Of a DNA stretch of 43,053 nt, positions 16,597 to 26,329 are shown one piece after another (position 1 is the stretch's first letter; every line of letters starts with the position of its first letter). Under the pieces are notes generated by a model. It made no database searches. It had not been told where the DNA came from and saw only the letters and a list, made by a program, of their open reading frames with translations. The position numbers were made by a program, and so were the translations under genes. This stretch comes from Oscillospiraceae bacterium (lineage in GTDB: Bacteria > Bacillota > Clostridia > Oscillospirales > Oscillospiraceae). The stretch spans positions 1 through 43,053 of the forward strand of contig JAFYNQ010000096.1 of the NCBI GenBank assembly GCA_017548065.1. Direction: 5' to 3'.

Positions 16597-19500
16597 TCAG
16601 GGCTTTACCGTGTACTGGGACTGGGTGACTTCCAGGGGATTTGCCAGGGCGTTGTTCACAGATTCCAGAATGATAGCCTTTTCCATATCGGTCAGGACTC
16701 TGTCCTCTGTAGCCTTGGTGGACTTGAAGAAGGCCACGGGGATGGCATCCAGTTTGATTTCATCCAAATGGTCAATACCTGCCAGGGTGCAGTACCAGGT
16801 GTAGGAGATCATCACACGGGACAAGTCAGTTGCGTGGACATAGTCACGGTGAATGTCCTTCTCCTCCCAGTAGGAAGTCAGCGCATTTTCCATAGCGGTG
16901 CAGGAGGGGATCAGGTAGACGAAGCTATCGTCGGTGACGATGTGATCCTCCAGACACTGGGTGATGGCATTGTACATGGTAGTACGGTCATGGTTATATG
17001 CCTCATAGCTGGTGTAGTAGCTATTGTCAGCATAGGGGTACTTATCACGCAGATCGTTGTCTGTGGGAGGCGCCCAAGGAGAGTTCCATGCAAAGATGGC
17101 ATCGGGATTGGTCTTGTGCTGGTTGACATAATCCTGAATAATCTGGATGTTGCCATCGGTGTACTTGCTGCTCTTGGCGATCTCAAACACACCGCCCTGC
17201 ATGATGATAATGTCCCAATCATCGTACTCAATGCCGTACTTCATGGTAACACTCTTGGTAATGGTGGGCACTTTATCGGGGGTATTGGAGCTGCTGACGT
17301 AGAGGCTGTATTCCGGCAGGTCATTCTGCAGGTGGTTCACGTGCTTGTACAGAGGACAACCGGAGTAGTACAGTGTGCCGATGGTCAGGTCAGAGAAGCC
17401 TTCTGTTGCTGCCACCAGATTCAGCATATGACAGGCATCCAAAGACAGAGAGTGACCCAGGGTCAGAATCTTGAGAGGACGGTGCGCAGGTGTGCCTTCA
17501 ATAGCAGCCTTGATGTTATACAGATCCCAGGATTCCATGGTCTCTGTATCCACACCGTACATTGCCTTTACCTGTTCCTGCTGCGCATCGGTGACCTTGG
17601 GCCAGCGACGGTTCACGTTCTGGAACACCTCAAACATGCTGTAGGACACACCGCCGGCAACCACAGAATTGTCATCACCAACGACCACAGCACCGTCTGC
17701 CATCACAGCATAAGTTGCGGCATAAATATCGGTACGACCGTTTGTATCATTGTCACCGTTTTCTGTGATGATATTTTCAATGATTGCGCTGGGCTGTGCC
17801 ACACCGCTGGTGAAGTTCTCGCCGGAGAGAGTGGTATACAGCGTATCGCTGTCTGTAGCGAAATTCTCGCCAGGCATATTCTCAAGGCTCACTGCGATAC
17901 CGTAGGAAGCAATCTGTGCAGAGAGGACTTCGTCACATTCCCACAGACCCTTGTAGTACAGACCTGCAGAAGAGGGACGCAGTGCCACATGGCTGACGCA
18001 CATACCCAGACGGTGGAAGGAAGTACCTTCCTCGTTGGTCACTGCCACATAGCGGCGGTTGTTGGGTGCCATGTACATAGGCTCAACGGTTACACCGCTG
18101 ACGGTGGCAACACCGTAGGTTTCGTAGTTATCATTTGCGGTATCAAAGGCATAGAGCTTACCGCTACCGGACACATTCAGCTTTGTGCCGCCCAAGTCCA
18201 GCACCAGATCCTTATTCATGACCAGTGTGCTTTCAGGGGCATACAAGCGTACATACTGGGTAGCAGTGCAATCATCAGCTGCGGTCTGTGCGTTCATGTA
18301 CCAGGTCAGCTTGCCGGTGGCAACCTCCACCAGCGCTGCGCCGCCCAGACCCAAAGCGCCGTCTTCCGTAGGCACAAGGGATGCCATGTCATAGTTGATG
18401 GCATAAACTTCGCCGTTGAGCTTTGCGCATTTGGTATTTGCCAAGGCGCGGTCGTTATTCAGCTGCTTGATGCGGTCTGTTGCCAGATCCATAGTCAGCG
18501 TTCCGGTAAAGGTCTCCTCCACAGACAGGTAGCCGTTTTTATGCAGATACATATTGGCGCCGGCGCTTTCTGCGCGGCCACCGATAACGGTGCAGTCGCC
18601 TACATAGACAGTGCCATCCGCATAGATATTACCGCCATAGGTCTTGGCTCTGCCGCCGATGATCTGGGGTGCGGGGATATCGTCGTTGGGGTTGGTATCG
18701 CCGATCTTGATAAAGTTCTTTGTCCAGGGATCGCCGTTACCTGCGCCGCTACCGGCAATGTAATAGTTACCGCAATGGCCGTAGAGGTTACCGCTGGTGC
18801 CGGTGGTGGCTACGCCGTTTACAAGGCTGCCGCCGGTCATGGTGAACTTACCGTTATTGGGATATGCGTTACCGCCGGAGGGTGCAACACCTGCATACAT
18901 CATACCACCGGTCATATTTGTGACACAAGAGGTGGATGCGTGACGCAGGTTGCCGCCGGAGTCGGTAGCTGTACCATAGGCAATAATACCACCATTGATA
19001 TTCACAGTTGCGCCCTGATAGTTATAGATATTGCCGGCACTCTTTGCGCTACCGTTCAAAAGCAGGCCGCCGTTCATATGGAACTTGCCCTTGTACATAT
19101 AGACGTTACCGCCGCCGCTGGTGGCAGCACCGCCGATGATGACACCATTGTTCATGGTGATGACAGAAGAAGTAGAGTCGCCGGTAGCCACTGCACCGCC
19201 GTTTGCTGCTGTTTCGCCGTCGATCCAGCCGCCATACATATTCAGCTTACCGCCATTTACGTAAACAACGCCGCCGTTACCGGTGGTGGTAACTGCTGTA
19301 TTACCACTTGCGCCCAGAATGCCATCGTACAGGTTCAGTGTGCCGGTAACGCTCATGGTTGCACCGTTGGCTTCGCTGGAGGTTGCCGTTGTGGCAATAC
19401 GACCAACAGAGCCTGCGGTGGACAGAACGCTGAGTGTACCTGCCACCTGATAGGGGGTTGCAGGCTTGGCGCTGCCGTGTGCCAGGTTCAGCACAATATC

Positions 19501-20919
19501 CACACCCTTAGCAATGGTAAGACCTGCAGAGCCTGCGGGCAGGCTGACACCGCTGGCAAGGTAATAGTGACCGGAGGTGTTAATATCCGCTGCGTAAGGC
19601 TCCCAGGTAATTTCCTTCTGGCAGTGGGGGCAATAGCCGTTATTGTCCAAGCTGACAACCAATGCGCCGTCAACTACCTGCAGATCATAACGGGTACCGG
19701 GCAGCAGCCAGCCATTATCCAAGCAGGCCTGAACATTGGTAGAGACCGCAGCATCGGTAATAACAGGAGAATTGGTAGCGGTAGCGCCGGAAATATAAAT
19801 ACGTGCGCCCTCTGTCAGGCCGCTGACATCCAGCTTGCCACCTGCTACCTGCAGACCTTCGTAACCATTGTTGTCAATCACAGGTGCACCGAAGAAAGTA
19901 CCGCCTGCGGAGGTATAGAAATTACCACGGACAGTACCGCCGGAAACTGTCAGCTTGCCGCCGTAGACAGATACGTTACCGCCGCCGCTGGAGCACTGAC
20001 CGTTCTCAATCATGCCACCGGAGATCACCAGCTCTGCGGTGCTGCCGGAGGAGTAGATATTACCGCCACGGCCGCCGGTGGAATAACCGCCGGTGATCAG
20101 GCCGCCGGAAACGCTCACATAGCCCTGAGAGTAAATGCTACCGCCATAGCTACTGGATTTACCGCCCATAATGGTACCGCCGGAGATATACAGCTTACCG
20201 CTGGTGTGGACACCAATGGTGCCGCCCTGATAACATTCGCCGCCGACCACCATACCGCCGGAGATGTTTACAGTACCGGAAATAAACATTGCAGGACCAC
20301 GGGCCGTAGTAGATGCAGCCGCATGGGTAACTTCAGAAGCATCCACGATACCGCCGTACATATTAAAGACGGCATCGGTATTTATGTACAAAACGCCACC
20401 GCTGGAGGTGCGGTCCTTCTGGGCGTTGACCAAAGTGCCGCTATACAGATCCACCTGACCGTTCTTGCAGGTATAGATCGTACCGCCGGCGCCACCGGAA
20501 TTGTCCTTATAGCCGGTACCGATGACCTTACCGCCGCCAACGGAGTCCATAATAGACAGGCGGCAGTAGTTGTAGACATAGAAGGCTCTCTTATTGGCCT
20601 CGGTCTGGGTCAGGTCAAAGCCACGCAGGTCAAGACACACGTCTTCCGCCAGATCAGCTGTCTGACCGTCGGTAGTACCGATCTTATAGCGGGTATGGAT
20701 AGGAAGATCCTGATCCAAATAATAGTGACCGCTGGGGATGGTTTTGTCGGGTTCTTCGATCAACAGAACCTGCCAGTTACAATCATTCCATGCCACACCG
20801 CAGTGGGGGCAGGTAGTCTGTTCTGTGGGTTCTGCGCCGGTTTTTTCTGCGGATGCAGGCAGCACGATCATACCCATGACCATGGCCACAGCCAGCAGAA
20901 ACGCAAAGAAACGCTTCAT
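16597..20919 (-). CDS. Paralog C: giant secreted beta-helix protein with DUF4886 (SGNH-like) domain
   Basis: Secreted protein of 1440 residues; function unknown. The signal peptide (MKRFFAFLLAVAMVMGMIVL...ASA) is nearly identical to that of paralog B. CPHC at Cys37/40 plus Cys47, then SGHYYL; a second CPHC at Cys430/433, then SGHYYL. Beta-helix-like repeats (GGNIYSSG, GGNVYMYKG, GGNLRHAS) lie at about 140-370 and 470-800. The shared FHRL module follows, then DUF4886 at 1147-1440: block I GHSLSLDA with Ser1157, central MQGGVFE, block V DYVH with Asp1359/His1362. The C-terminus is TQSQYTVKP. ATG 20919 is chosen because AAGGAG lies 7 bases upstream; longer in-frame starts lack a ribosome binding site. 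It has its own promoter and terminator. B and C look like a tandem duplication. Confidence 0.88.
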   Translation of the reverse strand: MKRFFAFLLAVAMVMGMIVLPASAEKTGAEPTEQTTCPHCGVAWNDCNWQVLLIEEPDKTIPSGHYYLDQDLPIHTRYKIGTTDGQTADLAEDVCLDLRGFDLTQTEANKRAFYVYNYCRLSIMDSVGGGKVIGTGYKDNSGGAGGTIYTCKNGQVDLYSGTLVNAQKDRTSSGGVLYINTDAVFNMYGGIVDASEVTHAAASTTARGPAMFISGTVNISGGMVVGGECYQGGTIGVHTSGKLYISGGTIMGGKSSSYGGSIYSQGYVSVSGGLITGGYSTGGRGGNIYSSGSTAELVISGGMIENGQCSSGGGNVSVYGGKLTVSGGTVRGNFYTSAGGTFFGAPVIDNNGYEGLQVAGGKLDVSGLTEGARIYISGATATNSPVITDAAVSTNVQACLDNGWLLPGTRYDLQVVDGALVVSLDNNGYCPHCQKEITWEPYAADINTSGHYYLASGVSLPAGSAGLTIAKGVDIVLNLAHGSAKPATPYQVAGTLSVLSTAGSVGRIATTATSSEANGATMSVTGTLNLYDGILGASGNTAVTTTGNGGVVYVNGGKLNMYGGWIDGETAANGGAVATGDSTSSVITMNNGVIIGGAATSGGGNVYMYKGKFHMNGGLLLNGSAKSAGNIYNYQGATVNINGGIIAYGTATDSGGNLRHASTSCVTNMTGGMMYAGVAPSGGNAYPNNGKFTMTGGSLVNGVATTGTSGNLYGHCGNYYIAGSGAGNGDPWTKNFIKIGDTNPNDDIPAPQIIGGRAKTYGGNIYADGTVYVGDCTVIGGRAESAGANMYLHKNGYLSVEETFTGTLTMDLATDRIKQLNNDRALANTKCAKLNGEVYAINYDMASLVPTEDGALGLGGAALVEVATGKLTWYMNAQTAADDCTATQYVRLYAPESTLVMNKDLVLDLGGTKLNVSGSGKLYAFDTANDNYETYGVATVSGVTVEPMYMAPNNRRYVAVTNEEGTSFHRLGMCVSHVALRPSSAGLYYKGLWECDEVLSAQIASYGIAVSLENMPGENFATDSDTLYTTLSGENFTSGVAQPSAIIENIITENGDNDTNGRTDIYAATYAVMADGAVVVGDDNSVVAGGVSYSMFEVFQNVNRRWPKVTDAQQEQVKAMYGVDTETMESWDLYNIKAAIEGTPAHRPLKILTLGHSLSLDACHMLNLVAATEGFSDLTIGTLYYSGCPLYKHVNHLQNDLPEYSLYVSSSNTPDKVPTITKSVTMKYGIEYDDWDIIIMQGGVFEIAKSSKYTDGNIQIIQDYVNQHKTNPDAIFAWNSPWAPPTDNDLRDKYPYADNSYYTSYEAYNHDRTTMYNAITQCLEDHIVTDDSFVYLIPSCTAMENALTSYWEEKDIHRDYVHATDLSRVMISYTWYCTLAGIDHLDEIKLDAIPVAFFKSTKATEDRVLTDMEKAIILESVNNALANPLEVTQSQYTVKP

Positions 20920-20970
20920 AAACATTCTCCTTCCACGCAGTTTTATGCAAACTGCTCTATTACGCAATTT

Positions 20971-20999
20971 ATTATAAAGTATATGCAGTCAATTTGCAA
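20971..20999 (-). promoter_or_regulatory. Promoter of paralog C
   Basis: Minus strand: -35 TTGCAA (20994-20999), 17-base spacer, perfect -10 TATAAT (20971-20976). A TTGACT lies in the spacer but is badly spaced. Confidence 0.75.
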
Positions 21000-21056
21000 C
21001 AGTTTTTCTGTTCACGTGCAAAGTCATAACTTCGCTCCGGGAAGGAAAAAGGAAAG

Positions 21057-21088
21057 AAAAAGCGCTGCCCGGGTGGGCAGCGCTTTTT
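21057..21088. terminator. Terminator of paralog D
   Basis: Arms GCGCTGCCC (21062-21070) and GGGCAGCGC (21075-21083), loop GGGT, flanked by five As and five Ts. The stem and loop are identical to those after paralogs B and E. Confidence 0.93.
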
Positions 21089-21098
21089 GGGGGTTGTA

Positions 21099-24000
21099 TC
21101 AGGGAGCCACAGTATACTGGGACTGGGTCATCTGCAAGGGATTTGCCAGTGCGTTGTTCACGGACTCCAGTACGATTGCCTTTTCAGCCTCGGTGAGGAC
21201 TCTGTCCTGGGTCTTGTCAGAGGTGGACTTCAGGAATGCCTTGGGAATGGCATCCAACTGAATCTCCTCCAGGTGGTCAATACCTGCCAGGGTGCAGTAC
21301 CAGGTGTAGGATGCGATCACACGGCCCAGGTCGGACACATGGACATAGTCACGGTGCAGATCCTTTTCAACCAGGTAAGAGGACAGTGCGTTCTCAATGG
21401 CTGTGCCGGAGGGGATCAGGTAGAGGAAGCTGTCATCGGTGACGATGTTTCTGCTCACAGCGCCGGTGATGGCATTGTACATGGTAGTACGGTCGTCATT
21501 AAAAGCTTCGTAGCTGGTGTAGTAGCTGTTGGGGCTGTAGGGATACTTGTCACGCAGCTCGTTATCGGTGGGGCAAGCCCAAGCCATGTGCCATGCGTAG
21601 ATAGCATTGGGGTTGGTCTTGATGGAATCCACGTAGTTCTGAATGAACTGGATGTTGCCATCCTGGTACTTATCATCGTAAGCGATCTCAAAGACACCGC
21701 CCTGCATGATGATAATATCCCAATCCATGTACTTCACACCATACTCCATGGTGACACTCTTGGTAATCACGGGTGCCTTGCCGGGAGTGGTGGTGGAGCT
21801 GACATACAGATCGTACACAGCGGAATTGTTCTTGATGTAGTTCACGTGCTTGTACAGAGGACAACCGGAGTAGTACAGCGTTGCGATCTCCATGGGCTGG
21901 TCATAGCCTTCTGCATCTGCCACCAGGTTCAGCATGTGACCGGAGTCAACAGCCAGGGAGTGACCCAGGGTCAGAACCTTCAGAGGACGAATTGCAGGAG
22001 TACCCTCAATTGCAGCCGTGATGTTGTACAGATCCCAGGTTGCCATCACTTCACTGTCAAGAGCATACAGTGCGCGAATGCCGTCCTTCTGGGTTGATGC
22101 CAGCTTGTGCCATGCACGGTCAATGCTCTGCAGCACGGTCTTCATACTGTAGATCACGCCGCCCATGGTGGGAGCGTTGTCATCGCCAATAACCGTGTTG
22201 CCGTTGATCACTGCGTAGGGTGCTGCGTAGATGGGCATATTGCCACGGGTCTGGTTGTCATCGCCGGTCTTGATGATATTGGAAATCAGAGCGCCGGTAA
22301 CAGCCTGGCCGCTGACAAAGTTTTCCTTTGCCACAGTGGTGTACAGAGTATCTGCATCGGTGGCAAAATCAAGGCCGGGCATATTCTCGGTGCTGACGGC
22401 AATACCGAAGGACTCAATGCTCTCCTTCAGCAGGTCATCGCACTCCCAGGTAGCCTTGTAGTAAACACCGGCTGCAGAGGGACGGAGGGACACACCGGTA
22501 ATGGCAAGACCCAGTCTGTGGAAGGATACGCCGGTCTCGGTCTCCAGGGCAATGTAACGTCTGCCGTTGGGAGCAGTATGCACGGAGGTGTACTCCACGC
22601 CTTCGCCCACAGTCATGTTGCCGAAGGTTTCGTAAGTATCGTTCTTGCTGTCAAAGCCGTAAACAGTGCCGTTGCCGGTGACAGCCAGGTTCTTGCCGTT
22701 CAGGTCAATGGCGATGTCCTTAGTGATCTGGGCAGCGTTTTCTGCCTTGTACAGCTTCAGATAAGCATTCTCTGCAGTGTTTGCAGCAGCAGTATTGATA
22801 TCTCTGTACCAAGTGACCGCATCCTCCACGGGATCAATGACAGCGATAGCTGCCACGTGCAGGAGGTTGCTGCCCTCTTCTGCGAAGATAGCAGGCAGAC
22901 CGTAATCCACGTCTTTGTGACCGTCCAGGTAGAGCTTACCGGTGAACAGGCCGTTGGTGGTGTTCTGCTCAGCCAAAGTGCTGCCCTGAGGTTCGTTGGC
23001 ATCTGCATAGTGGTAGTCTGCAAAAGAAATGGCCACTTCGCCGCAGAAGGATGCATCCACAGTCAGCTTGCCTTCGGTGAGGCGGACGCAATCGTCTTTT
23101 TCCTCGTTGGTCACAACCGTGTTACCCTTCAGGATCAGTTCGCCTTCGGCATAAATACCGTTACCGGCGTTGCCGTTGGCCTTGATACCACGGATCTGCG
23201 TATCCTCAAGGCTCATAACAGTACCTGTACGGCCGTACAGGTTATCGCCGTTAACACTGCCGGTTTTGTTGCCGGTATCGCCGTTGCCGTCTTCAATGAT
23301 GGCGCCTATGATCGTTGCCTTGGAGTTCTTGCCAATGGTGATGTTGCCGCCCATGGAAGAGCTGGTGCCGTTGGAAATGATCGGCGCAGGCTTGCCCTCG
23401 GTTGCTTCAATGTGCAGGTAGTTGTAAGCAGGCTCCTTGCCTTCTTCAATGGTGGTTTCATAGACGAAGATGTTACCGCCGTTAGAGTTGGTGGAAGTAC
23501 CGCCGGTAACAACGCCACCGTACATGGTCAGACCGCTGCAGTACAGGTTGCCGCCGTAGTTCTTGGTACGGCCGCCGGAAATAATACCGCTATAGAGTCT
23601 CATATCTACGCCGCCGGGTCCGAAGACGTTGCCGCCGTGACCCAATGCATAGCCGTTGCCCAGAATGGAATCATGCATATCGCACTTACCGGAGCTGGAT
23701 ATATACAGGTTACCGCCACGGCCGTCATCGCCGGTTTCAACACCGGCAATACCGCCGGTAAGCAGGGTGTCGTTCAGAGTCAGCTTGCCGTAGGTAACAT
23801 AGATATTACCGCCATGCTCACGGGAAGTGCCGTTTACCATCAGTGTGTCGGTCAAGGTCACATCCTGAGGCTTGGAAGTTGTACCGGTAATGAAGATATT
23901 ACCGCCACGCATACCCAAATCAACAGTTGCATCGATCAGACCTTCTGTTTCGTTTGCCACACCGTCACGGATGGAGGCATCAGTGATGGTCACCTCTGCG

Positions 24001-26096
24001 CCGGTGGTGATGTGGATATTACCGCCCTGTGTTGCATTACCGCCCACAATGTGGCCGCCGGTAATATTGGCAGTGCCGCCAAGGAACAGGTTACCGCCAT
24101 AGCCGTAAGCAACAACGATCTTTCCGTTTTTATCCAGAATGGGATTTTCTGTGTTATTATTTTTATAAGTAGTGGTGTAAGCCTTACCGCCGATCAGTGC
24201 GCCGGCAGTCATGTTGAACTCACCCATGGCATCAATGTTACCGCCCTTGGGATAGTTTGTGCCATCGGAGCTGGCTGCAGAGATGCCGTCACGGATAATG
24301 CCGCCGTAAATATTGGTAACAGAACCGGAGGGTGCGTACAGAATGCCGCCCAGAAGAACGTTCTTGTGTTCTTCACCAGACTTCACAGTACGGCTCAAAG
24401 TGCCGGAGTACATATTGAACTTACCGCTGGCAGTACCCATGATGACACCGCCGTTTGCACCGCCATGACCGGTGCTGGTGATGTAGCCGCCACCCACAGA
24501 GTCCATCAGAGACAGATTACTGTACAGATTGAACGCCTTTTTATCCGTGACAGTCAGGCTTTTGCTAGCCATATCAATAACCACATCATTGTTCTTTACA
24601 TCCTTGGTGCCAATGGAGAAAAGACCCTTCTTGGTGTAATTGGCAGTAAAATAGTAGTGGCCGGTTGCGGTCTTGTTCGTGACACTGGTAGTTGTTGCGC
24701 TGCCATTATCCCACTCTTCCCAGGTAGCCTCTGCGCCGCTTTCCCAGCAGTGGGGGCAGTAACCGGTGCTGCCCTGGGCAACCTGCAGTTCATTGTTTTC
24801 GGTCAGGGTAATGTCAGCGCGGATGGCATCTTTAAAATAAGAAAGAATGGTTTCGCCATTTTCCAAAGCGCCGGTAAATGTCTGATCCACGCCGTCCAGG
24901 TAGATTTCTGCGCCCTGGGTCAGCCCGGAGACATCAATCTTGGCTTCATTTGTAGATTGCAGACGCAGACCGTTGCCCAGACCCATGTAGATCTTGGGAG
25001 CGCCGGAAAGTGTCATGGATTTGAATACACCAACGGACAGGTCGCCGTAGATCTCGCCACCGGAAATGTTAACGGTAACATTGGCGTTGTTTACAAACAG
25101 GTTGCCGCCACGGGTTTTGCAAACGCCGTTCTTCAGCACGCCGCCGCTGATGTTCAGGGTTGCCGTTCCGGTAGCATACAGGTTGCCGGCTGCGCCCTCG
25201 GAGAAGCCGCCAACGACCTCACCGCTTTTCAGGTTCAAGGTAGAATCCTTGAAGGTGATGTTACCGCCGTAGGTCTCGGAGTAGCCGTTTTCCAGTGTGC
25301 CACCATCAATGGTAATCACGGACTTGGACTGGGCATAGATGTTACCGCCGGTAGCTTCATAGCTGGTAGTTGTACCATCAACAGTCAGACTGCCGTCCTT
25401 GGAAATACCGCCGGTGACAACGCCGCCGTACAGGTTGATGTAAGATGCAGTACAGTAGATGGTACCGCCCATGGGAGCAACCTTCTTATTCTCGGAGGTA
25501 AGCTTAGGCTTGACCTCGCCGCCGATGAGCTTGCCGCCGTAGACATTCAGGGTTGCACCGGTCGCTATGTAGATCAGGCCGCCGTATGCAACGGTGTAAG
25601 CGTCATCAGAGACACGACGAATGGTACCGCCGTAGACGTTCAGCTCACCTGCGCCGTCAATACAGCCATCCTTCTTGCCCATCTGCGCAAAAGCGCCGTT
25701 GGCGTTGTTTGCGCCGGTGACAACGATCTCACCGTTGCCAACGGAGTCCATGATGGAGAAGATACCGTAGATCAGGAAGGGGCGCAGACCGGTAACGGTG
25801 TAGCTGCGGCCACGAAGATCCAAACAGATCTTATTACGTGCCAGATCGTCATCCAGGTTGATGGTGATCTGCTTTTCCTGGTCAGCAATATCATTGGCCA
25901 GGTAATAGTGACCCGTACGAGGGCCTACGTTGGTAGTATCCCAGGGAAGCCACTGTTCTTCGGGCACTACGGTCTTACAGTGCTGGCAGTAGCCAACCTC
26001 TGTAGTCTGCGTTTCTTCTTCGGCATAGGTGGGGAATACCAGCATGGACATCACCATCACCACAGCCAGAAGCGCAGAAAGCAAACGCTTTGTCAT
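21099..26096 (-). CDS. Paralog D: giant secreted beta-helix protein with DUF4886 (SGNH-like) domain
   Basis: Secreted protein of 1665 residues; function unknown. Signal peptide 1-25 (MTKRLLSALL...FPTYA). CQHC at Cys37/40, then TGHYYL; a second module CPHC at Cys447/450, then TGHYYF. Glycine-rich repeats (GGNIYAQS, GGNLFVNN, GGNIYVTYG, GGNIFVYE) fill about 120-400 and 500-1050, the longest helix region together with paralog E. The shared module with FHRL and LRPSAAGVYYKATWECD precedes DUF4886 at 1370-1665: GHSLAVDS with Ser1380, MQGGVFE, DYVH with Asp1583/His1586. The C-terminus is TQSQYTVAP. ATG 26096 is chosen because AAAGGAGG lies 8 bases upstream; the longer in-frame extension lacks such a site. 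Paralog E is its closest relative. Confidence 0.88.
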   Translation of the reverse strand: MTKRLLSALLAVVMVMSMLVFPTYAEEETQTTEVGYCQHCKTVVPEEQWLPWDTTNVGPRTGHYYLANDIADQEKQITINLDDDLARNKICLDLRGRSYTVTGLRPFLIYGIFSIMDSVGNGEIVVTGANNANGAFAQMGKKDGCIDGAGELNVYGGTIRRVSDDAYTVAYGGLIYIATGATLNVYGGKLIGGEVKPKLTSENKKVAPMGGTIYCTASYINLYGGVVTGGISKDGSLTVDGTTTSYEATGGNIYAQSKSVITIDGGTLENGYSETYGGNITFKDSTLNLKSGEVVGGFSEGAAGNLYATGTATLNISGGVLKNGVCKTRGGNLFVNNANVTVNISGGEIYGDLSVGVFKSMTLSGAPKIYMGLGNGLRLQSTNEAKIDVSGLTQGAEIYLDGVDQTFTGALENGETILSYFKDAIRADITLTENNELQVAQGSTGYCPHCWESGAEATWEEWDNGSATTTSVTNKTATGHYYFTANYTKKGLFSIGTKDVKNNDVVIDMASKSLTVTDKKAFNLYSNLSLMDSVGGGYITSTGHGGANGGVIMGTASGKFNMYSGTLSRTVKSGEEHKNVLLGGILYAPSGSVTNIYGGIIRDGISAASSDGTNYPKGGNIDAMGEFNMTAGALIGGKAYTTTYKNNNTENPILDKNGKIVVAYGYGGNLFLGGTANITGGHIVGGNATQGGNIHITTGAEVTITDASIRDGVANETEGLIDATVDLGMRGGNIFITGTTSKPQDVTLTDTLMVNGTSREHGGNIYVTYGKLTLNDTLLTGGIAGVETGDDGRGGNLYISSSGKCDMHDSILGNGYALGHGGNVFGPGGVDMRLYSGIISGGRTKNYGGNLYCSGLTMYGGVVTGGTSTNSNGGNIFVYETTIEEGKEPAYNYLHIEATEGKPAPIISNGTSSSMGGNITIGKNSKATIIGAIIEDGNGDTGNKTGSVNGDNLYGRTGTVMSLEDTQIRGIKANGNAGNGIYAEGELILKGNTVVTNEEKDDCVRLTEGKLTVDASFCGEVAISFADYHYADANEPQGSTLAEQNTTNGLFTGKLYLDGHKDVDYGLPAIFAEEGSNLLHVAAIAVIDPVEDAVTWYRDINTAAANTAENAYLKLYKAENAAQITKDIAIDLNGKNLAVTGNGTVYGFDSKNDTYETFGNMTVGEGVEYTSVHTAPNGRRYIALETETGVSFHRLGLAITGVSLRPSAAGVYYKATWECDDLLKESIESFGIAVSTENMPGLDFATDADTLYTTVAKENFVSGQAVTGALISNIIKTGDDNQTRGNMPIYAAPYAVINGNTVIGDDNAPTMGGVIYSMKTVLQSIDRAWHKLASTQKDGIRALYALDSEVMATWDLYNITAAIEGTPAIRPLKVLTLGHSLAVDSGHMLNLVADAEGYDQPMEIATLYYSGCPLYKHVNYIKNNSAVYDLYVSSTTTPGKAPVITKSVTMEYGVKYMDWDIIIMQGGVFEIAYDDKYQDGNIQFIQNYVDSIKTNPNAIYAWHMAWACPTDNELRDKYPYSPNSYYTSYEAFNDDRTTMYNAITGAVSRNIVTDDSFLYLIPSGTAIENALSSYLVEKDLHRDYVHVSDLGRVIASYTWYCTLAGIDHLEEIQLDAIPKAFLKSTSDKTQDRVLTEAEKAIVLESVNNALANPLQMTQSQYTVAP

Positions 26097-26149
26097 AGTG
26101 TGTTCCTCCTTTAAATTTCCAGGCATAAAGCCCACATTTTGACAGATAT

Positions 26150-26178
26150 ATTATATAACAAAACTTTGCAAATTGCAA
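26150..26178 (-). promoter_or_regulatory. Promoter of paralog D
   Basis: Minus strand: -35 TTGCAA (26173-26178), 17-base spacer, perfect -10 TATAAT (26150-26155). A second TTGCAA lies within the spacer (26166-26171). Confidence 0.75.
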
Positions 26179-26193
26179 TTGTTTTATTAAAAC

Positions 26194-26250
26194 ATCCGTC
26201 CTTGGCTCTCCCTCCGGGAGAGCTGGCACGCGAAGCGTGACTGAGAGGGT
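26194..26250. repeat. Intergenic palindromic element
   Basis: Two adjacent small hairpins: GCTCTCCC (26205-26212) with GGGAGAGC (26216-26223), and CACGC (26227-26231) with GCGTG (26235-26239), followed by CTGAGAGGG. This hairpin pair with the words GGCACGCGAAGCGTGACTGA resembles a dispersed repeat that I recall from intergenic regions of gut Clostridia. Only one copy is in the window, so the repeat status rests on recall, not on the sequence here. Confidence 0.5.
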
Positions 26251-26287
26251 GCAGTATCGGCAAGGGGTGCGGCTATTTAATCAAGCG

Positions 26288-26318
26288 AAAAAGCGCTGCC
26301 CGGGTGGGCAGCGCTTTT
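26288..26318. terminator. Terminator of paralog E
   Basis: Arms GCGCTGCCC and GGGCAGCGC, loop GGGT, flanked by five As (Ts on the minus strand) and four Ts. It follows the stop of the gene at 26330. Confidence 0.92.
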
Positions 26319-26329
26319 GGGAGGTTGTA

